The notes: a model not told the origin generated them from the letters alone. DNA of 64,000 nt from Streptomyces musisoli (GCF_016741855.1 NZ_JAERRH010000018.1:103810-167809), one strand, 5' to 3'. Counted from the stretch's first letter, positions 16,644 to 26,178 are shown. Numbers and translations: made by a program.

Positions 16644-17959
16644 GTCAGTTCCCTCCCGCGCGTCTCCGGCAGCCCGAGCAGGGCGAGTGCGGCGAGGCCG
16701 TAGCCGATCGCGCCGAAGACCAGCGCGCCGCCGACGCCCCAGCCGTCCGCGAGGAAGCCCACCAGGGTCGGGAACACCGCGCCCACCGCGCGGCCCGTGT
16801 TGTACGTGAACCCCTGCCCCGTGCCGCGCACGGCCGTCGGGTACAGCTCGCTCAGGTAGGAGCCGAAGCCGCTGAAGATGGCCGACATGCAGAAGCCGAG
16901 CGGGAAACCGAGCACCAGCAGCAGGGTGTTGGCACCCTGCGGGATGTTCGCGTACGCCAGGATGCACAGCGCCGACAGGAGCGCGAACAGCCAGATGTTG
17001 GCGCGCCGGCCGAGCCGGTCGGTCAGGTGGCCGCCGGTCAGGTAGCCGAGGAAGGCGCCGGAGATCAGGAAGGCCAGATAGCCGCCGGTGCCGACGACCG
17101 ACAGACCGCGCTCGGACTTGAGGTACGTCGGCACCCAGGTCGCCAGCGTGTAGTAGCCGCCCTGCACGCCCGTGGACAGCAGGCTCGCGAAGACCGTGGT
17201 GCGCAGCAGCCCCGGGGCGCCGTCCCGGCCCGGCCGGAAGATCGCCGCGAACGAGCCGCGCCCGGGGTCCTGTTCGCGGGCCGCCGTCGCCGTGGGGGCG
17301 TCGTGCACCCGGCGGCGCAGCCACACCACGAGCAGCGCCGGCAGCGCCCCGGTCCAGAACATCACCCGCCAGGCCAGGTCGTCGCCGGCGAAGGAGAAGA
17401 CCAGCGTGTAGACGATCGCCGCCAGTCCCCAGCCGATCGCCCAGGAACTCTGGACCGCGCCGAGCGTACGGCCCCGGTGGCGCGCGCTCGTGTACTCGGC
17501 GACCAGGATCGCGCCGACCGCCCACTCGCCGCCGAAGCCGAGGCCCTGGAGGGCGCGGAAGACCAGGAGGGTCTCGTAGGTGGGCGCGAAGCCGCAGGCG
17601 ACGGTGAAGACGGCGTACGTGATCACCGTGATCATCAGGGCCCGGACCCGGCCGACCCGGTCCGCGACCACGCCCGCCGCGGCGCCGCCGACCGCCGAGA
17701 CGACCAGCGTGACGGTGGTGAACAGGCCCGTCTGGCCGCTGTCGAGGCCGAAGTAGGCCGCGAGCGCCACCATGCTCAGCGGCAGTGTGAAGTAATCGTA
17801 GGAATCCAGGGCATATCCGCCGAAAGCCCCGGCGAACGCGCGACGCCCGCGCGGGCCGAGGGCGTGCAGCCAGCCGAACGCGCCGTCCTCGGCGGAGCGT
17901 TCGTCGCCCGCCGGTCGTGGGCCGGCGGGCGCGGACCGGGGCGGTGGAGTCGTGCTCAT
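16640..17959 (-). CDS. MFS transporter of the 5-oxoproline operon
   Basis: 439 residues, 12 predicted membrane segments, MFS metabolite:H+ or sialate-type symporter group. Motifs are the segment 2-3 loop DRVGRVRALM, GLGFGGEWAVGAILVAEYT and the C-terminal SELYPTAVRGTGQGFTYNTGR. It is the first gene of the operon with DUF1445 and pxpABC, so it likely imports 5-oxoproline or a related acid. The ATG at 17959 has GAGGTG just upstream and is preceded by the GntR-type palindrome at 18021. Confidence 0.85.
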   Translation of the reverse strand: MSTTPPPRSAPAGPRPAGDERSAEDGAFGWLHALGPRGRRAFAGAFGGYALDSYDYFTLPLSMVALAAYFGLDSGQTGLFTTVTLVVSAVGGAAAGVVADRVGRVRALMITVITYAVFTVACGFAPTYETLLVFRALQGLGFGGEWAVGAILVAEYTSARHRGRTLGAVQSSWAIGWGLAAIVYTLVFSFAGDDLAWRVMFWTGALPALLVVWLRRRVHDAPTATAAREQDPGRGSFAAIFRPGRDGAPGLLRTTVFASLLSTGVQGGYYTLATWVPTYLKSERGLSVVGTGGYLAFLISGAFLGYLTGGHLTDRLGRRANIWLFALLSALCILAYANIPQGANTLLLVLGFPLGFCMSAIFSGFGSYLSELYPTAVRGTGQGFTYNTGRAVGAVFPTLVGFLADGWGVGGALVFGAIGYGLAALALLGLPETRGRELT

Positions 17960-18020
17960 GGGCACCTCGCAAAAGGGGGACGGAGGGTGCTGGGAAGTGA
18001 GCCGTGCGGAGCACCGTAGA

Positions 18021-18037
18021 GGATCGTTCAACGATCC
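18021..18037. promoter_or_regulatory. GntR/FCD-type operator in the divergent promoter region
   Basis: GGATCGTTCAACGATCC is a perfect inverted repeat with 8-bp arms and a single central base. It lies 62 bp upstream of the MFS start and 50 bp upstream of the GntR start. FadR-subfamily regulators bind sites of this size and symmetry, so this is the likely control site for the pxp operon and the regulator itself. Confidence 0.75.
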
Positions 18038-18086
18038 TTCAATACCCACGTTGTCTCGTCCCGGGGTCTGCGATTGAATTCCGGGC

Positions 18087-18794
18087 ATGGCAGAGCAGCT
18101 GACGGGACTGGCCGGCGACCGGGCCCTCCTGGGCCGTACCAGCACCGCGGAGCGGGTCTCGGACATCCTCAGGAGCCGCATCTCCGAGGGCTACTTCCCG
18201 CCCGGCACCCGGCTGTCGGAGGACAGCATCGGCGGGGCCCTCGGCGTCTCCCGCAACACCCTGCGCGAGGCGTTCCGGCTGCTCACCCACGAGCGGCTGC
18301 TGATCCACGAGCTGAACCGCGGCGTGTTCGTCCGGGTCCTGACCGTCGAGGACGTCGAGGACATCTACCGCACGCGCTCCCTCGTCGAGTGCGCCGTCGT
18401 CCGCGGCCTGGGCGAGCCGCCGTACCCGCTCCGGGGACTGGCCGCGGCGGTCGCCGAGGGCGAGCAGGCGGCCGTCGACGGTGACTGGAAAACGCTGGGC
18501 ACCGCCAACATCCACTTCCACCGGGAACTGGTCGCCCTCGCCGGCAGCGAGCGCACCGACGAGCTGATGCGCAGCGTCTTCGCCGAGCTGCGGCTCGCCT
18601 TCCACGTCGTGGACGACCCGCGCCGGCTGCACGAGCCGTACCTCGCCCGCAACCGCGAACTCCTGCGGACCCTGGAGGCGGGCGACCAACACGGCGCGGA
18701 ACGGCTGCTGGAGACCTACCTCGCGGACTCGCTGGAGCGGGTGGTGGAGGTGTACCGCCGCCGGGTGGGCGAGGACGGCACCGGCACGTGTTGA
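18087..18794 (+). CDS. GntR family transcriptional regulator (FadR/FCD subfamily)
   Basis: 235 residues: an N-terminal winged helix (RLSEDSIGGALGVSRNTLRE) and a C-terminal all-helical FCD domain with NIHFHRELVAL and an ELRLAFHVVDDP helix, whose His/Asp residues normally bind metal or ligand. It is divergent from the MFS-DUF1445-pxpABC operon with a perfect palindrome between them. The inducer is probably 5-oxoproline or a related compound (inference). ATG start at 18087. Confidence 0.88.
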   Translation: MAEQLTGLAGDRALLGRTSTAERVSDILRSRISEGYFPPGTRLSEDSIGGALGVSRNTLREAFRLLTHERLLIHELNRGVFVRVLTVEDVEDIYRTRSLVECAVVRGLGEPPYPLRGLAAAVAEGEQAAVDGDWKTLGTANIHFHRELVALAGSERTDELMRSVFAELRLAFHVVDDPRRLHEPYLARNRELLRTLEAGDQHGAERLLETYLADSLERVVEVYRRRVGEDGTGTC

Positions 18795-18850
18795 GCCCCT
18801 GTGACGGTCGTCGCTTCTGCGTCGTTTGGGTTGTTGTCAGACCGAGGACC

Positions 18851-18856
18851 TAATCT
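18851..18856 (+). promoter_or_regulatory. Candidate -10 of a leaderless condensin-like operon
   Basis: TAATCT stands 7 bp before the GTG at 18864. This is the spacing expected when transcription starts at the start codon, and no ribosome site lies in front of that GTG. No strong -35 is visible. Confidence 0.4.
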
Positions 18857-18863
18857 GTGCAGC

Positions 18864-20393
18864 GTGACTTCGCCTGCATCGACGGACCGTGTTCCGCCCC
18901 AGCTCAGCGCGGGGCCGCGCCCGGCTCCGGGTCCGGCCGCCGACGAGGGGCTGGCGCGCCGGCTGCGCGCGCTCGCCTGCACCGCGCCGCTGCACGACCT
19001 GGACGCGCGCAAGGCCAACCTGGCCGGCGAGTACTCGGTGTACGGGATGGCCGAGGTGGCCCTGGCCGCCATCGACCTGGTCACGCTGAACATGGACTTC
19101 GACACCGGCGCCGACCACGAACAGATCGTGGCCCGGCTCGTCCCGCGCATCGCCGCCCAGGCCCCGCACCGGCCCGCCGCCGAACACGAGCGCGTGGCCC
19201 GCTGGGTCCTGGAGAACCTGATCAACGTCGGCAGCGCCGACCGCGGCTTCCGCGCCGTCTACGGCACCTTCGCGCCGGACGGCAGCTACGTCCGCCGCGA
19301 CTACGACTTCAAGCTCATCGAGGAGGTCCCCGGCCCCGGCGGCACGGTCTACCTGCGCACCACCGACGAGGCGGTCAACGTCCTGGTCGGCGCCCTCGAC
19401 ACCGACGTCACCAGCGCCCAGATCGCCGCCGAGGTCAAACTGGAGGTGCTGATCAACCGCGGCCGGCTCGCCGACGCCCAGCTCGCCGCCGAGCAGGCCC
19501 GCTACCGCACCGTCCAGTACTCCGAGACACTCCGCCGGGCCCTGGACGCCACCCGGCGCAACGTCCGCGCGGTCGACTGGCTCAACGCCGTCCCTGACAT
19601 GATCACCGAGGCCCTGGACCACGTGGCCGAGCGCTACCGCCACGAGAACGCCATCCTCACCAACATCCGCAAGGCCCGCGACGAGACCGAGGAGCCCGAG
19701 CACAAGCGCCGCGCCGCCGAGCTGGTCGACATCGTCAAGGACTGCATCCGGCGCCACACCCAGCTCCAGTCACGCCTGCTGGAAGCCGGCCCGCTGTTCC
19801 GCGCCGAACAGGACCGGCAGGCCTTCGCCACGCCGGCCACCACGTCCGGGATCGACCTCTACGGCCATCTCGTCGCCCCCGCCCTGCCGCTCCCCCTGGA
19901 GCAGGCGATCCGGGTCACGGACGCGTTCTTCGCACGCGGCACCGGACTGCGCACCCCGGTGTCCGTCCGGGTCGCCGACCTCGTCGGCATACTGCTGACG
20001 CCCCCCGTGGAGCGGGAGCACCTGGGCGCCGAGATGCCCGAACCCGACCTGATCGCGACGCCGGACGACAGCCGGTTCAGCGAGGAGCAGCTGGCCGCGG
20101 CGACCGAGCTGCTGGACCTGCCGGCGGACGCGCCGAGAAGACTGTCGGGGCTGCTCGCCGAGGCCCGCCGGACCGGCGACCCCGATCTGGCCTACCTGGT
20201 CGCCCTGCTGGCGGTCCACGCGGCCAGTCCCCCCGTCGGCACCGCCTACCGGCAGGGCGAGGAGAAACTGCTGTTCGCCGTGGACGACGGGACCGAGCTG
20301 GACGATCCCGAGTTCGGCGGCGCGGACCTGATCGTGGGGACCGCGTTGCTGGACGCGGCGGGGATGGCCGCGGACCGGACGGAGGCCGCGTGA
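18864..20393 (+). CDS. MksF/JetA-like kleisin candidate of a condensin-like complex
   Basis: 509 residues, mostly helical, with no catalytic motif. Residues 30-180 look like a winged-helix region with a beta-hairpin (YDFKLIEEVPGPGGTVYLRTT). A long helical bundle follows (LINRGRLADAQLAAEQARYR; DMITEALDHVAERYRHENAI) and then a distinct C-terminal domain. This layout, as first gene before a MukE-like and an SMC-like gene, matches kleisins MukF, MksF and JetA. The GTG at 18864 was chosen because a TAATCT -10 element lies 7 bp before it. Identification rests on architecture and gene order more than on motifs. Confidence 0.6.
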   Translation: MTSPASTDRVPPQLSAGPRPAPGPAADEGLARRLRALACTAPLHDLDARKANLAGEYSVYGMAEVALAAIDLVTLNMDFDTGADHEQIVARLVPRIAAQAPHRPAAEHERVARWVLENLINVGSADRGFRAVYGTFAPDGSYVRRDYDFKLIEEVPGPGGTVYLRTTDEAVNVLVGALDTDVTSAQIAAEVKLEVLINRGRLADAQLAAEQARYRTVQYSETLRRALDATRRNVRAVDWLNAVPDMITEALDHVAERYRHENAILTNIRKARDETEEPEHKRRAAELVDIVKDCIRRHTQLQSRLLEAGPLFRAEQDRQAFATPATTSGIDLYGHLVAPALPLPLEQAIRVTDAFFARGTGLRTPVSVRVADLVGILLTPPVEREHLGAEMPEPDLIATPDDSRFSEEQLAAATELLDLPADAPRRLSGLLAEARRTGDPDLAYLVALLAVHAASPPVGTAYRQGEEKLLFAVDDGTELDDPEFGGADLIVGTALLDAAGMAADRTEAA

Positions 20394-20526
20394 TGGCCCT
20401 GCCGCAGGGCGGGCGCGGGCCCGCCGAGGCCGGCCGCACCCCGCGGCCGAACCGCCGACCGGTACGGCCCCGCGTCCCCGGAGGAGCCGGCCGGCACCCC
20501 CGTTCCCACATCAAGGAGTTGCAGTC

Positions 20527-21405
20527 GTGAGCGAGCCCGTCGAGTGGAGTGAGGCGGAGCCGTCCGCCCCGTCGGCGACCACCGCCGTCACCCCCGCCGA
20601 CGCCGCCGACGCGGCGCGGCTCGTCGCCTTCGGGCTCCAGCCCAAGCTGGCCCCCGCGCGCGACCAGGAGTACACCGAACTGCTGCGGCGCTACCGCGAA
20701 GACCCGGCGTTCGCCCGGCTCGCCGACGCCGTCGCCGCCGGCCTCGGGCTCGTCGTGCTGGAGGTGTCCCCGCGCGCGGGCATGGCCGTGACCGCCGCCG
20801 AGGACTCCGTCTTCGCCGTCCGCATGGGCGACTACGCGCGTCGCACCGCCGCCGACTCCGGCGACCGCTTCCTGCACGGACTCGCCCATCTCGCCGCCGC
20901 CGCGCTGGCCTTCCCGCGCCCCGAGGACCTGGCCGACGACTCCTACATCGGCCGCGTCACCGTCAACGGCGTCGACGCCTTCGTCCGGCAGGCCTGCCGC
21001 CGGCTGGAGGAGCGCGCCGCTGAGCAGGGCGAGAACACCGACCCGGCCACCGACGCCCCCGGCCTGGAGGCCGCCTGGCGGATCTGGGCCAGACGCAGCG
21101 CCACCGGCGCCACCAAGGACGCCCGCCGGCCCGCCGCCTCCACCACCGGCATCGTGGCGAAGGCCCTGGCCTTCCTCACCGACTCGGGCTTCCTGCAGCG
21201 CACCGGCGACGACAACGGCGGCACGTACCGCACCACCGCCCGCTACCAGCTCCAGGTCCGTGACATGGCCGGCAGCGCCGCCCTGGCCGAACTGCTGGAG
21301 CTGGGCGTCGTCCCGGTCACCGACGGCACGGCCAGCCTGCTGCCCGCCGAAGACACCGACGACCTCGACCTGGTGGCCGACGCCGGGCTGCCGTTCCACT
21401 CCTGA
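20527..21405 (+). CDS. MksE/JetB-like subunit of a condensin-like complex
   Basis: 292 residues. After an acidic N-terminus of about 35 residues comes a compact region resembling the tandem winged helices of MukE/JetB (YTELLRRYREDPAFARLADAV, then a strand with LVVLEVSPRAGMAV, a DSVFAVRMGDYARR segment, and a second wHTH around KALAFLTDSGFLQRTG). No enzymatic motif is seen. GTG start at 20527 with AAGGAG 9 bp upstream. It sits between the kleisin-like and SMC-like genes in the mukF-mukE-mukB order. Confidence 0.6.
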   Translation: MSEPVEWSEAEPSAPSATTAVTPADAADAARLVAFGLQPKLAPARDQEYTELLRRYREDPAFARLADAVAAGLGLVVLEVSPRAGMAVTAAEDSVFAVRMGDYARRTAADSGDRFLHGLAHLAAAALAFPRPEDLADDSYIGRVTVNGVDAFVRQACRRLEERAAEQGENTDPATDAPGLEAAWRIWARRSATGATKDARRPAASTTGIVAKALAFLTDSGFLQRTGDDNGGTYRTTARYQLQVRDMAGSAALAELLELGVVPVTDGTASLLPAEDTDDLDLVADAGLPFHS

Positions 21406-21476
21406 CGCCGGAAGCTCCCGCAGCTCCGAAAACCGCCGAACCACCGCACCTTTCACCAGACTTACGAGAGTCCGCC

Positions 21477-24400
21477 ATGTACGAGCTGTCCCGGGTCCGC
21501 CTCTACTCCATCGGTCCCGCCGGTGCGCGCTACGCCGACACCGTGCTTGACCTGCGGGGAGTCGGCGAGCCCGTGCCCGACCCGGCGCCCACGCAGGCGG
21601 AGTTCTTCGAGGAGGAGCCGTCGGGCCCGCCGCGCCGGCCCGCGCCCGCCGGCGTGCTGTTCCTGGAGAACGGCGGCGGCAAGTCCGTCCTGCTCAAGCT
21701 GATCTTCTCGGTGATGCTGCCGGGCCACCGCAACACCCTCGGCGGCGCCAGCTCCGGCGTGCTGCGCAAGTTCCTCCTCGCCGACGACTGCGGCCATGTG
21801 GCCCTGGAGTGGCAGCACGTGCAGACCGGCGAGTGCGTGGTCGTCGGCAAGGCCAGCGAATGGCGCGGACGGCAGGTCTCCAACGACCCGCGCAAGTTCG
21901 CCGAGGCCTGGTACTCCTTCCGGCCCGGCCCCGGCCTGAGCCTGGACAACCTCCCCGTCGCCGAGGCCACCGCCGTACGGCCGCCCGCCGAGGGCACCTC
22001 CGGCGCGCAGGGCCGCCGCCGCACCATGAAGGGCTTCCGCGACGCCCTGACGGAGGCCGGCAAGGCCTACCCGCACCTGGAGGTGCACTGGGAGGAGATC
22101 CACGACCGGTGGATCGAGCACCTCGGCGACCTCGGCCTCGACCCCGAACTCTTCCGCTACCAGCGCGAGATGAACGCCGACGAGGGCGAGGCGGCCGGAC
22201 TCTTCGCGGTCAAGAAGGACTCCGACTTCACCGACCTGCTGCTGCGCGCCGTCACCGACACCCGTGACACCGACGGCCTCGCCGACCTCGTCGGCGGCTT
22301 CGGCAACAAGCTCGGCCGGCGCGCCGAGCTGATCGCCGAACGGGACTTCACCGCCGGCTCCGTCGACCTGCTCGGACGGATCGTCGAGGCGGCAGGGACA
22401 CGCGCGCGTGCCCGTGACGTCCACGCGGGAGCCGAGCGGCGCACCCGCACACTGGCCCGGCGGCTGTCCGCGCGCGCCGTGCGGGAACGCGTCCGGGCCG
22501 CCGACCTCGCCCAGCGGGTCACGGCCGCCGCCTACGCCGTCACACACTCCGAGGGCGCCCGCGAACGCAGCGCCCTCGTCGCCGCCGAACTCGCCTACCG
22601 GCACGCCTCGCTGGCCCTCGCCGCCGCCGAGAAGTCCGCCGCCGCGCAGAAGCGCGAACTGGCCGACGCCCGCACCCTGCACTCCGCCTGGCAGGCCGCC
22701 GAGGCCGTCCTGCGCCACCGCGCCGCCGCCGACCGCGTCGCGCGCGTGTCCGCCGCCATCCAGGAGGCCGAGCGGGACGCGGCCCCCGCGCTCGCCGCCC
22801 GCGCCAAGGCCGCCGTGGACCTCGTACGCGCCCTGCACGCCGCCGCCGGGAGCGCCGAGGCCCTCGCCAACGAGGAGGAGGAGCGCTCCGCCGCCCTCCA
22901 GGAGGCCGGCGACTCCGCCTACCGGGACTCCACCTCCGCCGCCACCGAGGCGCAGCGGGCCCGCAGCGAGGCCGGACACCTGCGCCAGCGCCTCGACGAG
23001 GTCGAGCAGGAGACCGCCGAGGCGGTCCGCGCCGGCTGGCTGGACGACAGCGCCCCGGACGCCGACCCGGCGCGGGCCGCGCTCGCCGCCAGCGACGCCG
23101 AGAAGACCGCCGTCGCCGCCTGGGACACGGCGCGCGAGGCCGCCCGCAAGGCCACCGAGCACGCACGCGAGGCCGCCTCCGCCGAGTCCCGCGCCGAGCT
23201 GACGGCGGCCCGCGCGGCCGACGCGGCGGCCGCGGCCGAACGGGCGCACGACGCCGAGCGGCGCCTCGCCGAGTCGCTGGCCACCGAGGAGCGGCTGGCG
23301 GAGCTGCTGAGCCTGCCCGGCGCACCCGGTGCCGTGCGCGTGCCCGGCCCCCGCACGGGAGCGGACGACGGCATCCCGGCCCCCGAGGGGAGCCACCGCA
23401 CCGCCGGCGAGGGCTTCCTCGGGCCGGAGGAACTCGACCGCTACGCCGACGAACTGCGCGAACTCCTCGACGACGCCGTGTCGACCGCCGAACGGCACCT
23501 GTTCGACCTGCGCACGGCCGCCGCCGACGACGCCCGGATCCTCGGTGCCCTCGGTGACGGCGGACTGCTGCCGCCCGGCCCGGACGTGGTGGCCACCGTC
23601 GAGTTCCTCGGCGAGCACGGCATCCCGGCACTGCCCGGCTGGCGCTACCTCGCGCAGGCCGTCGACCCGGCCGACCACGCGCGCGTGCTCGCCGCCCGCC
23701 CCGAACTGGTCGACGGTGTGATCATCACCGACCCGGACACGCACGCGCGTGCCCGCGAGGCCCTCGGCGACGCCGCCCTGCTGCCCCGCTCGGCCGTCGC
23801 CGTCGGCACCGCCGCCGCGCTGCTCGCCCCGCCCCCCGCCGCCGGCACCACCCACGCAGACGTGTTCCTCGTGCCGCCGAACCCGGCCATGCACGACGAG
23901 CACGCCGCCGACGAGGAACGGCAGGCACTGCGCGCACGGGCCACCGAGCGCGACGAGGAGATCCGCTCCCTCGCCACCCGCCTGGGCAAGGACCGCGAAC
24001 TGGCCGCCCGGCTCGCCTCCTGGCGCACCGGCTGCCCCGCCGGGCACCTCATCGAGCTGGCCCGGGCCGCCGAGGAGTCCCGCGCCTTCGCCGACGAGGC
24101 CGAGGCCGAACTCGCCGAGGCGCGGACCGTGCGCGCGGAGGCCGACGAGGCCGCCGCCGAAGCCACACAGGTCCGCGACGAGCGGCAGGAGGCCGCACAG
24201 AAGGCCCGGCGCGCCGCCGACGCCCTCGCCGGCCTCGCGTTCCGGCTCCGCGAGCGCGCCGGCTGGCAGGTGAAACTGCGCGAACTCGCCGACGAGGCCA
24301 CCGAGTCCGAAGCCCGCGCCCAGGTCTGCCTGGAGCGCGCCCGCGCCGCCGACGAGGACCGCCGTGCCGCCCAGCGCGCCGCCGACGACGCCCGCCGCAC

Positions 24401-26129
24401 CGCGCGCGCCCTGCGCGCCGAGCGCTCCGAGATCGCCGGCGCCCCCGACGACGTACCCGTCGAGGACGCGGACGCCCCGAAGGCGTCCCTGCCCGCCCTC
24501 CGCGAGGCCTACCGGGCCGCCTCCCAGGTGTACGAGAAGGTCGGCGTCGGCGCCGACCTGCGCGCCGAACAGGCCCGCGCGGAGAGCGACGAGAGTGCCG
24601 CCCGCGCCGAGCTGGACCGGCTCAGCAACAAGGTCCGCACCCGCGCCGAGCAGCTGCTCCAGTCTCCCGACGGCTCCGACGGGCCCTCCCGGCAGGCCGC
24701 CGCCGCGCGCGCGGAGGAACTGGTGCAGCTCCTGGAGACCCGCATGTCGAGTGCGAGCGAGCAGCTCGGCCGGCTGCGCGGCGAGGCGGAGCGGCACGCG
24801 CCCGGGGACGGCGAGGCGCACACCGAGCTGCCCGGGGAACTCGTCCCGCGCGACGCCGAGCACGCCCAGGCCCTGCTGCGCACCGCCACGGCCGAACTCG
24901 CCGCCCGCACGGAGGCGCTGGCGGAGGCCCGCGAGGCGCACGCGGAGCTGCTGGACGCCCACCGCGCCGCCGAGGACGCCGCCGGCGGCTTCGACGAGAT
25001 CGCCGCGATGCTCCGCGACCTGCTGCGCGAGCATGCCCCCGAGGAGGAGCAGGAGGAACCGGAGCCGTACCCCGGCACCCTGGAGGAGGCCCGGCACTCC
25101 GCCGCCGAGGCCCGCCGCTCGCTGCGCGGCTGTGCGGCCGACCTGTCCACCGCCGAGGCGGCCGTGCGCGAGGCCGGCGACGTCCTCGTCCGGCACGCCA
25201 ACTCCACGCGCTACGAGCAGGTCCGCACCCCGGCCCGGCAGCAGATCCGCGAGCTGCCCGCCGCCGCGCTGCCCGAGCACGCCCAGAAGTGGGCGGACGC
25301 GTTCGCCCCCCGGCTGCGCGTCCTGACCGACGAGCTGGCCCAGCTGGAGCGCAACCGCGACTCGATCGTGGACCGGCTGCGCGGTCTCGTGGAGTCGTCC
25401 CTGGCGACCCTGAGGTCCGCCCAGCGGCTCTCCCGCCTGCCGGAGGGGCTCGGCGAGTGGTCCGGCCAGGAGTTCCTGCGCATCCGCTTCGAGGAACCCG
25501 ACCAGGCCACGCTCACCGAACGGCTCGGCGACGTCATCGACGACGCCACGCGCGCGGCCGTGAAGAAGAACTCCGACCTGCGCCGCGACGGCATGTCCCT
25601 GCTGCTGCGCGGCGTCGCCGCGGCACTTCAGCCGAAGGGCGTGGCCGTCGAGATCCTCAAGCCCGACGCCGTACTGCGCGCCGAACGCGTCCCCGTCGGC
25701 CAGATGGGCGACGTCTTCTCGGGCGGCCAGCTGCTCACCGCCGCCATCGCCCTGTACTGCACGATGGCCGCGCTGCGCTCGAACGACCGGGGGCGGGACA
25801 AGCAGCGGCACGCGGGCACGCTGTTCCTGGACAACCCGATCGGCCGCGCCAACGCCACGTACCTGCTGGAGCTCCAGCGGGCCGTGTCCGACGCGCTGGG
25901 CGTCCAGCTGCTGTACACCACCGGCCTGTTCGACACCACCGCGCTGGCCGAGTTCCCGCTGGTCATCCGGCTGCGCAACGACGCCGACCTCAGGGCGGGA
26001 CTGAAGTACATCAGCGTGGAGGAGCACCTCAGGCCCGGTCTGCCCCAGCAGCCCCAGGCCGGAGAGACGGTGCACAGCGAGATCACGGCGACGCGGATGT
26101 ACAAGAAGCCTGCGAGCAGCGCCCCGTAG
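21477..26129 (+). CDS. SMC/MukB-like coiled-coil ATPase (MksB/JetC-like)
   Basis: 1,550 residues. The head is split: Walker A ENGGGKS at 64-70 (K69), and near the C-terminus the ABC signature SGGQ at about 1414 and Walker B TLFLDNP at about 1447-1453, followed by GRAN (D-loop) and an LYTTG switch. The residue after the Walker B Asp is Asn where SMC proteins have the catalytic Glu. Between them lie two long Ala/Glu/Arg-rich coiled coils and a compact central domain at about 675-815 that would be the hinge. An acidic insert of about 30 residues precedes Walker A. It likely acts with the two upstream genes as a DNA-loop-extruding or plasmid-restricting complex. No JetD-type nuclease gene is adjacent. 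Confidence 0.75.
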   Translation: MYELSRVRLYSIGPAGARYADTVLDLRGVGEPVPDPAPTQAEFFEEEPSGPPRRPAPAGVLFLENGGGKSVLLKLIFSVMLPGHRNTLGGASSGVLRKFLLADDCGHVALEWQHVQTGECVVVGKASEWRGRQVSNDPRKFAEAWYSFRPGPGLSLDNLPVAEATAVRPPAEGTSGAQGRRRTMKGFRDALTEAGKAYPHLEVHWEEIHDRWIEHLGDLGLDPELFRYQREMNADEGEAAGLFAVKKDSDFTDLLLRAVTDTRDTDGLADLVGGFGNKLGRRAELIAERDFTAGSVDLLGRIVEAAGTRARARDVHAGAERRTRTLARRLSARAVRERVRAADLAQRVTAAAYAVTHSEGARERSALVAAELAYRHASLALAAAEKSAAAQKRELADARTLHSAWQAAEAVLRHRAAADRVARVSAAIQEAERDAAPALAARAKAAVDLVRALHAAAGSAEALANEEEERSAALQEAGDSAYRDSTSAATEAQRARSEAGHLRQRLDEVEQETAEAVRAGWLDDSAPDADPARAALAASDAEKTAVAAWDTAREAARKATEHAREAASAESRAELTAARAADAAAAAERAHDAERRLAESLATEERLAELLSLPGAPGAVRVPGPRTGADDGIPAPEGSHRTAGEGFLGPEELDRYADELRELLDDAVSTAERHLFDLRTAAADDARILGALGDGGLLPPGPDVVATVEFLGEHGIPALPGWRYLAQAVDPADHARVLAARPELVDGVIITDPDTHARAREALGDAALLPRSAVAVGTAAALLAPPPAAGTTHADVFLVPPNPAMHDEHAADEERQALRARATERDEEIRSLATRLGKDRELAARLASWRTGCPAGHLIELARAAEESRAFADEAEAELAEARTVRAEADEAAAEATQVRDERQEAAQKARRAADALAGLAFRLRERAGWQVKLRELADEATESEARAQVCLERARAADEDRRAAQRAADDARRTARALRAERSEIAGAPDDVPVEDADAPKASLPALREAYRAASQVYEKVGVGADLRAEQARAESDESAARAELDRLSNKVRTRAEQLLQSPDGSDGPSRQAAAARAEELVQLLETRMSSASEQLGRLRGEAERHAPGDGEAHTELPGELVPRDAEHAQALLRTATAELAARTEALAEAREAHAELLDAHRAAEDAAGGFDEIAAMLRDLLREHAPEEEQEEPEPYPGTLEEARHSAAEARRSLRGCAADLSTAEAAVREAGDVLVRHANSTRYEQVRTPARQQIRELPAAALPEHAQKWADAFAPRLRVLTDELAQLERNRDSIVDRLRGLVESSLATLRSAQRLSRLPEGLGEWSGQEFLRIRFEEPDQATLTERLGDVIDDATRAAVKKNSDLRRDGMSLLLRGVAAALQPKGVAVEILKPDAVLRAERVPVGQMGDVFSGGQLLTAAIALYCTMAALRSNDRGRDKQRHAGTLFLDNPIGRANATYLLELQRAVSDALGVQLLYTTGLFDTTALAEFPLVIRLRNDADLRAGLKYISVEEHLRPGLPQQPQAGETVHSEITATRMYKKPASSAP

Positions 26130-26178
26130 GGGGCGCGGGGAACTGCGCGACCGGCCCCGGCCGGTCCGCAGTCGCCCC
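26130..26178. terminator. Bidirectional terminator / dispersed Streptomyces repeat
   Basis: Nested complementary segments GGGGCG/CGCCCC (26130-26135, 26173-26178), CTGCG/CGCAG (26143-26147, 26167-26171) and ACCGG/CCGGT (26150-26154, 26161-26165) form a branched hairpin. It lies between the convergent SMC-like and choline oxidase genes. I recall GGGGCGCGGGGAACTGCGCG as a frequent intergenic repeat in Streptomyces genomes. Confidence 0.75.
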
